A stretch of 64,000 bases of DNA from Siminovitchia fordii DSM 16014 = CIP 108821 (GTDB lineage: Bacteria; Bacillota; Bacilli; Bacillales; Bacillaceae_C), in assembly GCF_000374565.1 (NCBI RefSeq), contig NZ_KB894696.1, positions 62,001-126,000 of the forward strand. Direction: 5' to 3'. The translations under genes and the position numbers were made by a program. Positions 44,513 to 54,097 of this stretch are shown here, piece after piece (positions within the stretch are counted from its first letter, which is position 1; every line of letters begins with the position of its first letter). The notes under the pieces were generated by a model, which worked only from the letters and a program-made list of their open reading frames with translations, was not told the DNA's origin and did not search any database.

Positions 44513-45457
44513 TTGAATGGATCAGAGGCAAAGGAAATGCTAACTGCAACGAAGAAAAAGTTGATCAGTGAACAACGATCTCTTTTAACAAGGCGCTTTT
44601 TTTCAAATCATTCAATGATGACAGGTTTAATTATCTTAAGTTTTTTAATCATTATTTGTATTGCGGGCCCTGCTATTACCAACTATACTCCTTTTGAAAT
44701 GGATGTGGAAAAGAGGTTAAATGGTCTTGATTCCACCTATTTACTTGGAACTGATAATTATGGAAGGGATTTATTGACCAGGGTCATTTATGGTGCGCGT
44801 GTCTCAATGGGTGTAGGTTTTCTGGTTGCTTTTATCACTTCCGTACTGGGAGTGATCATAGGGCTATATGCCAGCTATTACAAGGCATTGGATCATATCC
44901 TTATGAGAATAAGTGACGGATTGATAGCCATACCGGGTATTTTATTCGCCATTGCATTGATGGCGGCATTGGGGCCTCGTACAGAAAATGTTGTGATAGC
45001 TTTAAGTATCGTATTTACACCTTATGTAGCACGAGTTGTCCGATCAGCCGCTTTGGTTGTAAAAGAACAGACGTATATTGAGGCAATGAAAGCCCAAGGG
45101 GCAAGCTCAACACGTATTATTTGGATGCATATTGCGCCTAATGTATTATCGCCGCTTATCGTTCAGGCAACATTTATTTTTGCAGATACGATTATTACGG
45201 AGGCTGGCTTAAGCTTTCTCGGAGCCGGTGTTCCTACTCCAAATCCAAGTTGGGGAAATATTTTGTATGATGGAAAGCTTGTCATATTTAATGCATGGTG
45301 GATGACAGTTTTTCCGGGGATCATGATTATCATGGCTGTTATTGGTTTGAATCTACTAGGCGATGGAATAAGGGACATCATGGACCCGCATTATAAAAAA
45401 ATTAGATTCAAAAAGGCTTTTAGATTAAAGCTTAATAGGGGAGAGAAGAATGACTGA
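44513..45457 (+). CDS. peptide-type ABC transporter permease (DppC-like)
   Basis: A 314-residue permease of the DppC group, with a long N-terminus, LLGTDNYGRDLLTRVIYGAR and the EAA loop EAMKAQGASSTRIIWMH. The TTG at 44513 has GGGGGCGTGAG upstream. The last eight bases overlap the next gene, so translation is coupled. Confidence 0.92.
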   Translation: MNGSEAKEMLTATKKKLISEQRSLLTRRFFSNHSMMTGLIILSFLIIICIAGPAITNYTPFEMDVEKRLNGLDSTYLLGTDNYGRDLLTRVIYGARVSMGVGFLVAFITSVLGVIIGLYASYYKALDHILMRISDGLIAIPGILFAIALMAALGPRTENVVIALSIVFTPYVARVVRSAALVVKEQTYIEAMKAQGASSTRIIWMHIAPNVLSPLIVQATFIFADTIITEAGLSFLGAGVPTPNPSWGNILYDGKLVIFNAWWMTVFPGIMIIMAVIGLNLLGDGIRDIMDPHYKKIRFKKAFRLKLNRGEKND

Positions 45458-46469
45458 GACTCTTTTAAAGCTGGACAAACTAAAGACCCATTTTCATACA
45501 GAAAGAGGCATGGTAACAGCTGTTGATGGGATTTCCTTTGAAGTAAGCAAAGGAGAAATCGTCGGTTTAGTTGGAGAATCAGGTTGTGGAAAAAGCGTGA
45601 CGTTACAATCTATCCTCAGATTATTGGACGAAAGGTCAGTCGAATATGAGGGAGAAGTGAACTATAAAGGGAAGAACCTGTTGAATTGTGACAAAAGGGA
45701 AATGCAACATATCCGTGGGAATGAGATCTCAATGATTTTTCAAGACCCATTAAGTTCATTAAATCCTGTACAAACCATTGGAAGGCAAATCTCGGAGCCC
45801 ATCATGATTCATCAAAAGGTGTCTAAAAAGGCAGCAAAAAAGGAAGCCGTCAATTTACTGCGACTAGTTGGAATCCCCAATCCTGAGGCAAGAATCAATG
45901 AGTATCCACATCAGCTTTCAGGTGGTATGCGCCAAAGAGCGATGATAGCGGTTGCCCTGGCATGTAAGCCTTCACTTTTGTTGGCTGATGAACCAACCAC
46001 AGCATTGGATGTTACGATACAATCACAAATATTGAAATTAATAAAAGATTTAAATGAAGAGCTGGATATGGGAGTCATTTTTATAACACATGACTTAGGG
46101 GTGGTAGCAGAATTATGTTCAAGGGTTATTGTTATGTATTTGGGAGAAATCGTAGAAGAAGCAAGTATTCAGGAATTGTTTACCCGTCCCTTACACCCAT
46201 ATACACAAGGTCTTATCAAATCCATTCCCAAAATTGACGGTAACCGTTCTGAGGAATTATATGTTATTAAAGGGACCGTACCCTCGTTATCTCAGGTCCC
46301 CAAGGGCTGCCGTTTTGCAAACCGGTGTTTATATGCAAATAATAAATGTTTCGATGCTCCTCCTCCTACATATACAGAAACAAATTCGCAGAAAGTGAAA
46401 TGCTGGCATTATAAGGAAATCCAGGAGAAGAAGGAGGCGGTTCATCGTGAAATTGCAAATACAAAATGA
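45450..46469 (+). CDS. peptide-type ABC transporter ATPase (DppD-like)
   Basis: A 339-residue ATPase. Walker A is [10 protein letters not shown], the signature LSGGMRQRAMIA and Walker B LLADEPTTALD. The C-terminal oligopeptide domain has the CRFANRC cysteines that form an Fe-S site in some members. Overlaps the upstream permease by eight and the downstream ATPase by 23 bases. Confidence 0.95.
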   Translation: MTETLLKLDKLKTHFHTERGMVTAVDGISFEVSKGEIVGLVGESGCGKSVTLQSILRLLDERSVEYEGEVNYKGKNLLNCDKREMQHIRGNEISMIFQDPLSSLNPVQTIGRQISEPIMIHQKVSKKAAKKEAVNLLRLVGIPNPEARINEYPHQLSGGMRQRAMIAVALACKPSLLLADEPTTALDVTIQSQILKLIKDLNEELDMGVIFITHDLGVVAELCSRVIVMYLGEIVEEASIQELFTRPLHPYTQGLIKSIPKIDGNRSEELYVIKGTVPSLSQVPKGCRFANRCLYANNKCFDAPPPTYTETNSQKVKCWHYKEIQEKKEAVHREIANTK

Positions 46470-47469
46470 GAAGAATGAAAGGGAGCCCATTAAGAAGAAT
46501 AAGCTGTTGGAGGTGAAAAACTTAAAGAAACACTTTCCTGTAAAACAAGGGTTTTTAAATATCGGAAAGAAGCAAATGTCAGTAAAAGCCGTAAATAATG
46601 TTACGTTTCATATTTATGAAGGTGAAACATACGGTCTAGTCGGTGAATCGGGATGTGGAAAAAGTACAGTCGGACGCTCGTTATTGAGATTAATAGAACC
46701 GACTGATGGGAAGGTACTTTATAACGGGCAAGATATTCTAAACGCATCTAAAAAGAACATGTTGGATATCCGACAGAAAGTTCAAATGGTATTTCAAGAT
46801 CCGTATTCTTCTCTTAATCCCAGGAAAAGAATTGGAAAAATTGTTGAGGAACCGTTGATTATTCACAAAATTGGGATTGCTGATGAGCGTTCGGATGTCG
46901 TGATGGAAACCTTAAGTAAAGTAGGCCTTCAATTAGAGCATTATTATCGGTACCCACATGAATTTTCAGGAGGACAAAGGCAGAGAATCGGACTTGCGAG
47001 GGCGTTGGTGCTGAATCCAAAATTGTTAATAATGGATGAGCCTGTTTCCGCACTAGACGTATCTATTCAATCACAAGTCATTAACCTGTTGAAAAAATTA
47101 CAAAAGGATATGTCATTAGGCTATTTGTTTATTTCCCACGACATGAGTGTGGTCCGATATATGGCCGATCGAATCGGCGTGATGTATTTGGGGGAATTGG
47201 TGGAAGAGGCACCAACAGACGAACTATTTGCCAACCCAATGCATCCATACACGAAAGCCCTTCTTTCAGCAGTCCCTTCTCCAGATATTGAAAGAAAAAA
47301 AGAAGAAATTGTGCTTAAGGGGGATCTGCCTTCCCCGATGAACCCGCCAGCTGGCTGCAAATTTCATACTAGATGCCCTTTTGCCCAAAAGGAGTGCAAA
47401 CAAAATGCTCCTAAAAAGCATAAGATCACCGAAGGTCACTATGTAGCATGTCACCTATATAAAGAATAG
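46447..47469 (+). CDS. peptide-type ABC transporter ATPase (DppF-like)
   Basis: A 340-residue ATPase with Walker [14 protein letters not shown], signature [15 protein letters not shown] and Walker [13 protein letters not shown], plus the C-terminal [11 protein letters not shown] region. GTG at 46447 follows AAGGAGGCGG inside the previous gene. It completes the five-gene importer. Confidence 0.95.
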   Translation: MKLQIQNEKNEREPIKKNKLLEVKNLKKHFPVKQGFLNIGKKQMSVKAVNNVTFHIYEGETYGLVGESGCGKSTVGRSLLRLIEPTDGKVLYNGQDILNASKKNMLDIRQKVQMVFQDPYSSLNPRKRIGKIVEEPLIIHKIGIADERSDVVMETLSKVGLQLEHYYRYPHEFSGGQRQRIGLARALVLNPKLLIMDEPVSALDVSIQSQVINLLKKLQKDMSLGYLFISHDMSVVRYMADRIGVMYLGELVEEAPTDELFANPMHPYTKALLSAVPSPDIERKKEEIVLKGDLPSPMNPPAGCKFHTRCPFAQKECKQNAPKKHKITEGHYVACHLYKE

Positions 47470-47511
47470 CAGCGAAAAAACGCCTAACACCACACTATAT
47501 TAAACCGTGAT

Positions 47512-48381
47512 TTATAACAATGGTGGAGCTGATTGAAAATATTCAATCAGTTTTTTTACGATTACAAGTTCTTTGGATTCATTACTGCACATGAGCCATG
47601 TGTTGATTGTCATGGGAGTACCGTCTTTAAACACGATGTTTTGCTGAAAAAAGTCATCCTGATCATTAAGGAATATGCTAGGAATGATCGCGTATCCATA
47701 TCCAACCTTGGCAAGAGCTTTGACCGTTTCATAATCATCGATTTCTGTATTGATAAGTGGCGGTGTTTCAAAATTTTCATACCACCATGACTCGATTCTT
47801 CGGTTAAAATTTGAAGGATATTTATAGTGAATCCGAGGGACTTTCGGCAAATCATCAAAATGAATTTTGTCTTTGGAGATGATGCAAATATTCTCAGTTT
47901 CAATAAGATATTTGTATCCCGGCCAGTTAAATTCACCGCGCACAATACCAAGATGGATTTTCTCAGCAGCCAGCAGTTGGAAAATCTCTTTTGTTAAGCC
48001 AGCATTTAAGTGTATTTTTACCTGAGGGTACATATTTAGGAAGTATTTCAAAACTTCAGGAAGCCGATATCTTGCATAGATTGTGGAAGCACCTATTCTT
48101 AATGTTGCATTGATATCCAGAAGGTAGTCTTTAAGCAATTGTAATTCGGTAATTTTTTTATTTGCATATTGAACTAAGTGTTCCCCTTCAGGCGTGAAAT
48201 ATATCTGTTTGCCATTTTTTCTTAGAATGGGAACTTCAAATTTTTGCTCCAATTGCTGGATTCGATAAGTCAGTGCGGGTGGTGTAATAAACATTTTTTT
48301 CGCAGCCCGCCCAAGATTCATTTCTTCATATACATATTTTAGTAGATAACAATCTTTTTCATCCATAAATACATCACTCAT
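47512..48381 (-). CDS. LysR-family transcriptional regulator
   Basis: A 289-residue regulator. The helix-turn-helix is NLGRAAKKMFITPPALTYRI, followed by a periplasmic-binding-like effector domain. It lies convergent to the ABC importer and may control it or the C45 gene, but LysR proteins more often act on divergent genes and nothing divergent is here. The start at 48381 (MSDVF) has a poor site; ATG at 48366 (MDEKD) behind GAGTGATG is an alternative. Confidence 0.85.
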   Translation of the reverse strand: MSDVFMDEKDCYLLKYVYEEMNLGRAAKKMFITPPALTYRIQQLEQKFEVPILRKNGKQIYFTPEGEHLVQYANKKITELQLLKDYLLDINATLRIGASTIYARYRLPEVLKYFLNMYPQVKIHLNAGLTKEIFQLLAAEKIHLGIVRGEFNWPGYKYLIETENICIISKDKIHFDDLPKVPRIHYKYPSNFNRRIESWWYENFETPPLINTEIDDYETVKALAKVGYGYAIIPSIFLNDQDDFFQQNIVFKDGTPMTINTWLMCSNESKELVIVKKLIEYFQSAPPLL

Positions 48382-48673
48382 TTGCTGGAATTCACATATA
48401 TTTTTTCATATCTATTATATAAATACTTTATCATCTAGTTCATTTTAAAGATAGCGCTTTCCTTTCCGGCAGGAAGATACTGATTCTTACATAAATTTAT
48501 TCTGTCTGAAATGGTTTTAATTCGGAACAATACAAGTGAAAAATTAACATATCGGGACCAGTCACACGACAGTACTAGATTTACAAAAGTCGGCAAAGAC
48601 TTAATCCAAATGATTCCTTTAACCGACTTCTCCATGCAGGATACATCATCCTGTATGTTCTTGGACATCCAAT
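48382..48673. other. 292-bp spacer
   Basis: Leader of the lysR gene and 3' end of the phosphatase gene. No further gene is supported. Confidence 0.4.
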
Positions 48674-49096
48674 TTATTCATACATTCTTTTCAGGGCTTC
48701 TTTAAAAGGGGCTTTTATTTGAATGACTGGGCGGATGGCCTTCGCTTTTTCTTCAGCTTCTTCAACCGTATCTGCCAAGCCTAGTTCGAGCAATGTCGCA
48801 GCGGCAATAGTTCCTGCCCTTCCACGGCCGGTATTGCAATGAAAATAAACATTTTTACCGTCTTTATATGATTGAAGAACTGCATTTACAGCTGCTTTGA
48901 TCGATTCATCCTGATCTTCTTTTTCATCCACGATAGGCTGATGAACGCTTAATTCACTTGGAAGTCCATTCTTAGGATTGGTACGCAAGTCATAGATCAC
49001 ATCAATCTTTTCATTTTCGAGTAATTGTTCGATAGCATCTACTCCCCCGATAAAAATTCTGCCCGGTATAAGCTCTTCATATCGCTTCTCTGTCAT
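48674..49096 (-). CDS. dual-specificity/tyrosine phosphatase-like protein
   Basis: A 140-residue protein with the cysteine-phosphatase loop HCNTGRGRAGT (HCx5R) and the general-acid region in DLRTNPKNG. It likely removes phosphate from a protein or small molecule in the cytosol. ATG at 49096 (MTEKRYEEL) follows GAGGTG on the minus strand; the start at 49114 has no such site. Confidence 0.8.
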   Translation of the reverse strand: MTEKRYEELIPGRIFIGGVDAIEQLLENEKIDVIYDLRTNPKNGLPSELSVHQPIVDEKEDQDESIKAAVNAVLQSYKDGKNVYFHCNTGRGRAGTIAAATLLELGLADTVEEAEEKAKAIRPVIQIKAPFKEALKRMYE

Positions 49097-49215
49097 TTCG
49101 ATCACCTCGTTCAAAAGTATACCAGCTTATGGTTGTTATTTCAGTATAGGCTAAAAGGCCAATGTCACTTCATACAAAAATTATTATACTATTCAAGAGA
49201 GGGAAGTGGATAAAG

Positions 49216-50628
49216 ATGATTAAAAAAGCTATTATCATTCTATTTGTGTTCTGTATGGCTTTGGCTGGCTGCCAGCAGGCAGAGAAAAAAGGTGACCCTG
49301 AAACAAAAGATAAAGCAGTTGAAACAAATGCCCGGGAAGCTACAGGAAACGAAAAAGAAGAAGTAGAGTCCTACAGCTTGAAGGGTGAAGAGATCGAGAA
49401 AGAACCGGCTGGGGAATTATTCCAAAAATTCATAGGCAAAAAAGAACTTGCCGAAAATGATGAGTATTCCAAAGCGGCAGATGAAGCTGTGGCAGAATAT
49501 ATAAAAGAAATTAAAAGCACAGATACTAAAGATTGGGACGCTGAACAGTGGGCGAAATCAATTATTGTTCATCTGCGTACTGATGTGAACGGAACTATAC
49601 AGCCGATCAAAGATTTTGAAGTAAAGTATGATGAACTCAAACTGCCTGACGGAAGGCTTCTCCAGGATGTCAGCGAAGAGGAGCTCAACGAAGAGGTTGA
49701 TAAAGTTAATGTTGCTGTTTTAATTGATGCCAGCGGAAGCATGAAAGCTGATGTCCCGGGCGGAAATAAAATGACTTTGGCCAAATCAAGCATCAAACAG
49801 TTTTCAGAAAGTCTGCCTGATAATGTCAATGTATCCCTGTCTGTATTTGGCCATAAAGGGACGGGTGCGGATCAGGACAAAAAGCTATCATGCGAGAGCA
49901 TTGAAACGGTATATGCATTAAAGAATTATGATCAAAAAGAGTTTTCCGATGCATTGGATCGATTCGATGCAAGTGGATGGACTCCGCTTGCTTCAGCCAT
50001 TCAGCGAGCGGAAAAAGAGTTGAAAGCTGCCAGTGACGACCAGACAAAAACGTTCATATATATTGTAAGTGACGGTGTGGAGACATGCGATGGAGATCCT
50101 GTCAAGGCAGCAAAGGACGCCAAGAAATCAATGACAGATCTGCAGATCAATATTATCGGGTTTGATGTTGATAATGAAGCTGACCGTCAGCTGAAAGAGG
50201 TTGCGAGTGCAGGAGGCGGAAAGTACACGTCCGTGAATAATAAGCAGGAATTGGATGAACAGATTACGAAGAATTGGAAGGAAAGTCTGGGTAAAACTAC
50301 CTGGCGGTTCTGGCTTGCAGGAAATATCAATGATATCAACTGGGCATCAGTTGGAATGTCCAACGAACTGCGAGGATTGCAGAACAATCACATCACTTCC
50401 CGCAACAGGGAGCTCAATTGTATGAAAGCTGCCTTGAGCGAGCTGTTAAGCAACGATTTGGTAGATTTGAACACAGAGAATGCAATCTCAGATCTTATAT
50501 TTGAAAGAACCGATGCAATCAAGGAATATGCAGATGGTGTTCATTCAGAAAAACATGATGAAATCTATGATACAGCCGACAGCCTGAAAGAGAAAGCTGA
50601 TCAAATAACAAAGGGTCTTGATTTATAG
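49216..50628 (+). CDS. VWA-domain lipoprotein
   Basis: A 470-residue exported lipoprotein. The signal KKAIIILFVFCMALAGC carries the lipobox. A charged region precedes a von Willebrand factor A domain with the MIDAS motif LIDASGSMKAD, the later Thr in SGWTPLASAI and Asp in IVSDGVETCDGD, so it should bind a metal and a ligand. An extended helical C-terminus follows. ATG 49216 follows GAGGGAAGTGG. A terminator closes the gene. Partner and role are unknown. Confidence 0.82.
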   Translation: MIKKAIIILFVFCMALAGCQQAEKKGDPETKDKAVETNAREATGNEKEEVESYSLKGEEIEKEPAGELFQKFIGKKELAENDEYSKAADEAVAEYIKEIKSTDTKDWDAEQWAKSIIVHLRTDVNGTIQPIKDFEVKYDELKLPDGRLLQDVSEEELNEEVDKVNVAVLIDASGSMKADVPGGNKMTLAKSSIKQFSESLPDNVNVSLSVFGHKGTGADQDKKLSCESIETVYALKNYDQKEFSDALDRFDASGWTPLASAIQRAEKELKAASDDQTKTFIYIVSDGVETCDGDPVKAAKDAKKSMTDLQINIIGFDVDNEADRQLKEVASAGGGKYTSVNNKQELDEQITKNWKESLGKTTWRFWLAGNINDINWASVGMSNELRGLQNNHITSRNRELNCMKAALSELLSNDLVDLNTENAISDLIFERTDAIKEYADGVHSEKHDEIYDTADSLKEKADQITKGLDL

Positions 50629-50634
50629 AAAACC

Positions 50635-50658
50635 AAAGGGACAGCAGTCCCTTTTTTT
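50635..50658 (+). terminator. terminator of the VWA lipoprotein gene
   Basis: AAAGGGAC (50635-50642) pairs with GTCCCTTT (50647-50654), then a T run. Confidence 0.88.
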
Positions 50659-50760
50659 AATGGGCAAACATGCCAAGGGGCATGGTCCTAAAGGTGGATT
50701 GACGCTTTCGAAAGATTCTAATAGTATAAAACTACTAATCTAGGGATAGGAGAGATCGAT

Positions 50761-51738
50761 GTGAGAAACCGCATTTTCGTTTCAATGGTTATGGCTCTTC
50801 TGTTGTTGTTCGCTGCTGCAGGCAGTTCCTCTGCTGCTACTGTCACCTACCACCCCTCACTCATTCACAAGACAGGAAAAATGGCATATGAACATACAAA
50901 TTATTTAACATATACGGTGGGGGCACGTGTGGCAGGATCGGCGAAAGAGGAAGAGGCGAGGGATTATATTGAGAGCCAGTTCAAGCGCATGGGCTATACT
51001 ACCAACGTCCAGCCTTTTTCATATACCAACAGGGGAACGGTAGTCCATTCTTCTAACGTGATTGCTTATAAGAAAGGGAAGTCCAGCAAGGAAATTATTG
51101 TCGGAGCACACTATGATTCTGTTGCTGCTGGAAAAGGAACGGACGACAATGCTTCAGGCGTAGGCGTCATGCTTGAGGCTGCTGAGGTATTAAAGAAAAT
51201 CAATACTCCCTATTCTATTAAATTTGTTGCTTTTGGTGCAGAAGAGGCAGGGCTGAGAGGGTCAAATTACTATGCTGGCCAAATGACAGCAGAAGAGATT
51301 GAAAATACAGTAGGAATGATTAACTTGGACAGCCTGGCTGTCGGTGATCATATGTATGTGTATGGAAGCACAGGGGAGAAAGGGTTTATCAGGGATCAGG
51401 CCTTGAAAATTGCAGAGAAGAAAAAGTTGGATATTGGAACGAACCCTGGCTTAAATCCGGCTTATCCGGCTGGAACGACAGGGGACTGGAGTGATCATGC
51501 GCCATTTAAACGCCTGGGAATTCCGTATGGTTATTTCGAAGCTACCAATTGGGAAATCGGTGACATAGATGGCTATACACAAACCGTTAAACATGGCAGT
51601 GTGTGGCATACGCCAAATGATACACTGGAGTTTATAGAAAAAGAGTTTCCGGGCAGAGTTGAAGAGCATTTGGAAACATTCAGCCAGGCTTTAACTGAAC
51701 TCTTGAAGTTCTTCGGAAAGACGAGTACATCTAAATAA
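50761..51738 (+). CDS. secreted M28-family zinc aminopeptidase
   Basis: A 325-residue secreted enzyme. After a signal peptide ending near SSAAT, the M28 fold shows the zinc ligands in GAHYDSVAAGKGTDDNASG, the catalytic Glu in FGAEEAGLRGS, and later Asp and His ligands in MINLDSLAV and VWHTPNDT. It should trim peptides outside the cell. GTG at 50761 follows AGGAGAG. A second M28 protein with an extra PA domain is 0.8 kb downstream. Confidence 0.9.
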   Translation: MRNRIFVSMVMALLLLFAAAGSSSAATVTYHPSLIHKTGKMAYEHTNYLTYTVGARVAGSAKEEEARDYIESQFKRMGYTTNVQPFSYTNRGTVVHSSNVIAYKKGKSSKEIIVGAHYDSVAAGKGTDDNASGVGVMLEAAEVLKKINTPYSIKFVAFGAEEAGLRGSNYYAGQMTAEEIENTVGMINLDSLAVGDHMYVYGSTGEKGFIRDQALKIAEKKKLDIGTNPGLNPAYPAGTTGDWSDHAPFKRLGIPYGYFEATNWEIGDIDGYTQTVKHGSVWHTPNDTLEFIEKEFPGRVEEHLETFSQALTELLKFFGKTSTSK

Positions 51739-51742
51739 TATG

Positions 51743-51771
51743 AAAAAGTCAGCTGTTAAGCTGACTTTTTT
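51743..51771. terminator. bidirectional terminator, M28 gene and bioY
   Basis: AAAAAGTCAGC (51743-51753) pairs perfectly with GCTGACTTTTT (51760-51770). It overlaps the end of the bioY frame. Confidence 0.9.
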
Positions 51772-52322
51772 GCTGTAAACAATATATTGGCGTTGGCCAG
51801 CCTATTGCGGACTAATACCCCGATCCATGAGGCAAGTGCTGCTTTAATTAATCCCACAACGATAAATGGAGCAAATCCACCGGCGAAAGCTGCCTCCCAG
51901 CTCAAGTTCGCTCCTACTTTTAACCAAGCTGTCCCGAAGCTTAGTGTAATCAGCATGCCTACAGTGTTGGCCGCCATAGCATGAATGAAATTAAAGGACG
52001 TTCTCTCTAAATACCAACCAATGAAGAAAGCAGTTGGGATAAACCCGACGATAAACCCGCCAGTTGGTCCGATTAGGACGGAAAGACCTGCGGAAAAACC
52101 AGCAAACACAGGGATGCCGACTGCACCTAGCAATATGTAGAGAAGGACGGAAACTGTACCGTGTCTCGATCCCAGAATGGTTGCGGCCAATCCGATCGCC
52201 AATGTTTGTCCTGTAATTGGAACAAGAGGCAATGGGATGGTGACCTGAGCTAAAATCCCGATAATGGCTGCAAAAATGGCAGTTATAATCATCATTCTTA
52301 ACTTTTGTTGTTCCTGAAGCAT
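51756..52322 (-). CDS. bioY: biotin transporter substrate-binding protein BioY
   Basis: A 188-residue membrane protein with six helices, the S component of a biotin ECF transporter. IPLPLVPITGQTLAIGLAA, GAVGIPVFAGFSAG and IGPTGGFIVGF are the conserved BioY blocks that form the biotin site. EcfA/EcfT partners are elsewhere. A 12-bp perfect inverted repeat upstream (52334-52367) looks like a BirA operator, so the gene should be repressed when biotin is plentiful. Confidence 0.94.
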   Translation of the reverse strand: MLQEQQKLRMMIITAIFAAIIGILAQVTIPLPLVPITGQTLAIGLAATILGSRHGTVSVLLYILLGAVGIPVFAGFSAGLSVLIGPTGGFIVGFIPTAFFIGWYLERTSFNFIHAMAANTVGMLITLSFGTAWLKVGANLSWEAAFAGGFAPFIVVGLIKAALASWIGVLVRNRLANANILFTAKKSA

Positions 52323-52333
52323 ACAACTCCTCC

Positions 52334-52367
52334 TAATGTAAACTTTTTTTATCTTAAGTTTACATTA
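52334..52367 (-). promoter_or_regulatory. BirA-type operator of bioY
   Basis: TAATGTAAACTT (52334-52345) and AAGTTTACATTA (52356-52367) are perfect inverted arms around a 10-base spacer, matching the TGTAAAC-N14-GTTTACA shape of Bacillus BirA sites. It lies 12 bases upstream of the start codon region, over the likely promoter. Confidence 0.8.
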
Positions 52368-52570
52368 TAAATCTATTATTAAATGGTTGGTTTGTCAAAT
52401 TCTTTTCTGAGATTCTTTAGTAGGAATTAAAGGAAGTGAGTGAGAGATATGTCATACATTTTTGAAAATTATATAGGTGAATAGATTCATTTTAGCGTTA
52501 TTGGAAAGGGAAGCTACTCAAAAGGGAGAATATAGTTTGTAGTAACGACATATTCAAGGAGGTAATAGAT

Positions 52571-53914
52571 TTGAGAAAAGGAAGAAAAAGATTTTCACTT
52601 TTGCTTTCTGTGTTTTTATTAACCTCTAGTTTTTATTTTGGGTCTGTACAATCTTCTATTGTCCAAGCTGCCCCAGAAAAATCAAACCCAAGCGCCAAGG
52701 CTTTCGACCAAAAGGTCATTGCCAGGGTTGATTCAGAACGAATATATAAGGATATCCACCATCTCTCGGAAAAAATTGGACCTAGGGTTACCGGAACAAA
52801 AGAGGAGAAGCAGACAGCGGAATTTATAAAGAAACGTCTTCAATCATATGGATATAATGTTGAAGTCCAGGAGTTCAACATTCCTGATCAAATGATCGGC
52901 CATTTACTGGCTGGCGGAAACCAAATTGACATCAATATTCCGGCAGGTTCCGCAGCAACGGCCAAAGAGGGGCTGACCGCTGAGCTATATGATGCAAAGC
53001 TTGGAAAGCCAGAAGATTTTACAGCGGAAGTCGTTGGTAAAATTGCTCTTATTTCAAGAGGGGAGTTCAGTTTCCAAGAAAAAGTGGCAAATGCGGTGGC
53101 TGCTGGAGCTGCGGGTGTACTTATCTACGATAATATTGATAGTCCTGGTCCCTTGAACCCATCCATTGGAGGAGAAACGTCGGTTCCGGTTGGCGGAATA
53201 TCCAAAGCGAGTGGCCTGTCCTTATTAAATGATATTGCTTTGCAGGGAAAAACGGTGACATTCACTGTTGAAAAGTTGGGAAGTGCCACATCACAGAATA
53301 TTATTGGAACAAGGAAGCCTAAAAAAGGTTCGGGTCATGATATAGTTCATGTATCGGCTCACTTTGATAGCGTCCCATTTGCTCCGGGGGCAAATGATAA
53401 CGCTTCGGGAACTTCAGTGGCACTTGAACTGGCGCGAATCTTGAAGAGCTATCCTATTGATAAGGAACTGCGCTTTGTTTTTGTTGGCGCAGAAGAAATC
53501 GGGCTCGTCGGATCGGAACATTATGTAAGCCAATTAAGCCAAGATGAGGTGAAGCGAAGCATTGCCAATTTTAATATGGATATGGTCGGTACGGACTGGG
53601 AAAATGCTACTGCGATCTTTATGAACGCGGTAGACGGCAAGGCGAACATTGTGAGTGAGACGGCTTTGGCTACGGCAAAACGAATCGGTACACCTTCTGA
53701 GCTGATATTGTACCAGCGTGGATCATCGGACCATGTATCTTTCCATGATGCAGGGATACCGGCAATTAACTTCATCAGGCGTGAGCCAGGAACGGCCAAC
53801 CTGGAGCCGTATTATCATACACCTCAAGATACTATTGAACATATTAGCAAAGAACGCCTACAAGAGGCAGGAGAGCTTGTTGGGGCATCCATTTATAGCT
53901 TAATCAGAAATTGA
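52571..53914 (+). CDS. secreted M28 aminopeptidase with PA domain, YwaD-like
   Basis: A 447-residue secreted enzyme. Signal peptide (KRFSLLLSVFLLTSSFYFG, ending near VQAAP), an N-terminal cap, a protease-associated domain inserted at about residues 120-245 (GKIALISRGEFSFQEKV), and the M28 catalytic core with VSAHFDSVPFAPGANDNASG and VFVGAEEIGLVGS. B. subtilis YwaD has this layout and cleaves leucine-type residues and dsRNA-unrelated peptide substrates. TTG start behind AGGAGGTAA. Terminator follows. Confidence 0.9.
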   Translation: MRKGRKRFSLLLSVFLLTSSFYFGSVQSSIVQAAPEKSNPSAKAFDQKVIARVDSERIYKDIHHLSEKIGPRVTGTKEEKQTAEFIKKRLQSYGYNVEVQEFNIPDQMIGHLLAGGNQIDINIPAGSAATAKEGLTAELYDAKLGKPEDFTAEVVGKIALISRGEFSFQEKVANAVAAGAAGVLIYDNIDSPGPLNPSIGGETSVPVGGISKASGLSLLNDIALQGKTVTFTVEKLGSATSQNIIGTRKPKKGSGHDIVHVSAHFDSVPFAPGANDNASGTSVALELARILKSYPIDKELRFVFVGAEEIGLVGSEHYVSQLSQDEVKRSIANFNMDMVGTDWENATAIFMNAVDGKANIVSETALATAKRIGTPSELILYQRGSSDHVSFHDAGIPAINFIRREPGTANLEPYYHTPQDTIEHISKERLQEAGELVGASIYSLIRN

Positions 53915-53920
53915 TAATAA

Positions 53921-53957
53921 AACAGAAGCCGTTGTGTTATAACGGCTTCTGTTTATT
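53921..53957 (+). terminator. terminator of the PA-domain peptidase gene
   Basis: AACAGAAGCCGTT (53921-53933) pairs perfectly with AACGGCTTCTGTT (53941-53953). Confidence 0.88.
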
Positions 53958-54097
53958 GTGGTTCAGGAGATTATAAAACGCCAGGTAGGGAATGACATTC
54001 TTTACACAGTATGCTACATACAGCTTTATGCCGATAAGCAGGACCCCTCGGGTTTTCTTCGGTTTTAATGCAATAAGCAGGCGATTGCGCGTTTGTT

